Assembly (NCBI GenBank): GCA_031555735.1
Contig: JAVBUE010000036.1
Coordinates: 1 to 34,858, forward strand
Direction: 5' to 3'
DNA length: 34,858 nucleotides
From: JAJDIA01 sp031555735
GTDB taxonomy: Bacteria > Bacteroidota > Bacteroidia > Bacteroidales > Tannerellaceae
The position numbers were made by a program, and so were the translations under genes. The notes under the pieces were generated by a model. The model saw only the letters and a program-made list of their open reading frames with translations, had not been told where the DNA came from and made no database searches. Shown here in pieces: positions 33,499 through 34,858 of this stretch (within the stretch, counting starts at the first letter, position 1; each line of letters opens with the position of its first letter).

Positions 33499-33616
33499 CG
33501 GTTTTCAGGTAAGAACGGCTATGAAAAGGCCTTTTTTTTACACAAATGAGGCAATTATGTGCAATTATTGAAGTGGGATGAGTTCTCCTTGTTAAATATA
33601 TGTAAATTATAGTAGT

Positions 33617-33634
33617 ATGTTATACATGGTACAT
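33617..33634. promoter_or_regulatory. Candidate PadR operator
   Basis: ATGT-N10-ACAT (33617-33620 and 33631-33634), with a further ACAT at 33624-33627, lies just before the padR -7 box. PadR regulators commonly bind ATGT/ACAT inverted repeats, usually with 8 bp between. This suggests autoregulation. Confidence 0.4.
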
Positions 33635-33644
33635 AGGCATTGCA

Positions 33645-33652
33645 TATATTTG
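33645..33652 (+). promoter_or_regulatory. -7 box for padR
   Basis: TATATTTG fits TAnnTTTG, 20 bp before the padR ATG at 33673. Confidence 0.45.
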
Positions 33653-33672
33653 TGTCATAAATACGATGAAGT

Positions 33673-33999
33673 ATGAATGCAGAGAATGTTAAATCGCAAA
33701 TGCGCAAGGGTACACTTGAATACTGTATCCTCTTGCTGCTGAAAAAAGAGCCTGCCTACACCTCAGACATTATCCAGAAGTTGCAGGAAGCGCAACTGAT
33801 CGTGGTGGAAGGCACACTGTATCCTCTGTTGACCCGTCTGAAGAATAGTGAGTTGTTAGGGTATAAGTGGATAGAATCGACCCAGGGTCCTCCCCGGAAG
33901 TACTACGAACTGACTGAAAAAGGAGGCGTGTTCCTCGGTGAACTCGAAACCTCCTGGCAGGAGCTGAATGACACAATCGACCACATTAAAAACAATTAA
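33673..33999 (+). CDS. PadR-family transcription regulator
   Basis: A 108-residue winged helix-turn-helix repressor. The family pattern KGTLEYCILLLLKKEPAYTSDIIQKLQEA, VVEGTLYPLLTRLKNSELLGYKWIESTQGPPRKYYELTEKG (the wing), followed by a short C-terminal helix, is complete. This is the short PadR-s2 type. The next gene, with a PspC domain, starts 11 bp after its stop and is the probable target, a pairing common in Bacteroidota. An ATGT/ACAT element upstream may mediate autorepression. Confidence 0.95.
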   Translation: MNAENVKSQMRKGTLEYCILLLLKKEPAYTSDIIQKLQEAQLIVVEGTLYPLLTRLKNSELLGYKWIESTQGPPRKYYELTEKGGVFLGELETSWQELNDTIDHIKNN

Positions 34000-34010
34000 T
34001 ACGAATCCTA

Positions 34011-34858
34011 ATGAAAAAGACGCTTACGGTTAATCTGGGAGGCACAGTTTTCCACATTGACGAAGATGCTTATCAGTTGCTCGATAAATACCTTTCCAAC
34101 CTCCGACTGCATTTCCGCAAAGAAGAAGGGTCGGAAGAGATCATGAACGATTTCGAACTCCGCATATCCGAGCTTTTCAGCGAAAAAGTACGATTAGGAT
34201 ATAGCGTGATCACGATCGAACATGCCGAAGAAGTGATTAAGCGGATGGGTAGACCGGAAGAAATTTTTGGCGAAAGCGCTTCCGAGGAAACGAAGGAAGA
34301 GTTTAAGGCAAAGGTTGAAACGAGTTATACCAAGAGACGGTTGTTCCGAAATCCCGATGATCGTATACTCGGAGGTGTGGCCAGTGGTTTTGCCGCCTAC
34401 ATGGGATGGGATCCGACAGCTGTCCGTATCGCCTTGATCCTGTTGATGTTCTTCTATGGTGTTACAATACCGATATATCTGATCCTCTGGCTGGTAGTCC
34501 CGATGGCAACTACCGCCGCCGAGAAGTTGCAGATGCGGGGGGAGAGTGTAACGATCGAGAATATAGGTAAAACGGTGACGGACGGGTTTGAAAAAGTATC
34601 TAATAATGTCAGTGACTATGTGCATTCGGATAAACCCCGTACTACATTACAGAAACTGGGCGATGCCTTTGTAACTATTTTTGGTGCCATTATCAAGGTG
34701 CTGGCTATCTTGTTCGCTATAGTGTTATTCCCACCCTTATTGTTGGTTTTGTTTGTTTTATTCATTGTGTTTATTGCATTGATAGCCGGTTTGCTGGGAG
34801 GCGGTTTCGGACTGTTATACCATTTTATGCCGTTTGCCCACTGGGATAGCCTGGCTAT
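34011..34858 (+). CDS. PspC-domain membrane protein, 3' end outside the window
   Basis: Starts at ATG 34011 (MKKTLTVNLGGTVFHIDEDAYQLL) and is open to the window edge (282 codons), so it is partial. The first 100 residues are a soluble N-terminal region of the type found in Bacteroidota PspC proteins (ELRISELFSEKV, VIKRMGRPEEIFG). The PspC domain follows near residues 105-165 (KRRLFRNPDDRILGGVASGFAAYMGWDPTAVRIALILLMFFYGVTIPIYLILWLVVP) and further hydrophobic segments come after residue 220. PspC relates to envelope stress sensing in other bacteria. Probably an operon with padR. Confidence 0.92.
   Translation, partial: MKKTLTVNLGGTVFHIDEDAYQLLDKYLSNLRLHFRKEEGSEEIMNDFELRISELFSEKVRLGYSVITIEHAEEVIKRMGRPEEIFGESASEETKEEFKAKVETSYTKRRLFRNPDDRILGGVASGFAAYMGWDPTAVRIALILLMFFYGVTIPIYLILWLVVPMATTAAEKLQMRGESVTIENIGKTVTDGFEKVSNNVSDYVHSDKPRTTLQKLGDAFVTIFGAIIKVLAILFAIVLFPPLLLVLFVLFIVFIALIAGLLGGGFGLLYHFMPFAHWDSLA

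Overview
The window is a chromosomal stretch from a Bacteroidota bacterium, most likely order Bacteroidales and probably Parabacteroides or a close relative. The phylum call rests on the gene set: a PorZ-like type IX secretion protein with a C-terminal sorting domain, a DUF4294 protein, an HhH-barrel protein, propeller lipoproteins, a bacterial GH3 protein and a PadR/PspC pair. It also rests on the Bacteroidota -7 promoter box TAnnTTTG in front of most genes. The genus is inference. I see no phage, integrase, transposase, CRISPR array, rRNA or resistance gene.

Layout, 0-10 kb: bases 1-217 hold no gene I can support. A Gfo/Idh/MocA oxidoreductase (-) is divergent from leuS-yitT (+). A phosphoethanolamine-transferase-type sulfatase-fold protein (-) is divergent from rdgB-porZ (+). 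10-12 kb: a 286-bp intergenic repeat (copy A), an AT-rich stretch with a 14-bp inverted repeat, nadA (-), then about 550 bp without genes that is rich in DnaA-box-like 9-mers. 12-17 kb: a SpoU/TrmH methyltransferase (+), a DUF4294 protein (-), an outer-membrane barrel gene followed by a ComEA-type HhH plus barrel gene (+), and a radical SAM protein (+). 17-22 kb: a SulP transporter (-) and two propeller lipoproteins (-), then a 600-bp gap holding an 84-nt hairpin built from four palindromic units. 22-28 kb: rubrerythrin (+), GH3 (-) divergent from phosphofructokinase (+), a cupin-type XRE regulator with an acyl-CoA ligase (-), and rpsO (-). 28-35 kb: typA (+), repeat copy B in inverted orientation, a tRNA with anticodon CAT (-), a long-chain acyl-CoA ligase overlapping prfB by ATGA (-), and padR with a PspC-domain gene (+) that runs off the end.

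Most genes are housekeeping: translation (leuS, rpsO, prfB, typA, tRNA), NAD synthesis, nucleotide clean-up, glycolysis and lipid activation. Among the coding regions, the least explained part is the cell-envelope group (PorZ, DUF4294, barrel, HhH-barrel). Among the non-coding parts the most unusual are the inverted 287-bp repeat pair with internal 22-nt units, the 84-nt hairpin and the DnaA-box-like cluster. prfB carries the classic programmed +1 frameshift, so its true start lies upstream of the longest simple ORF.
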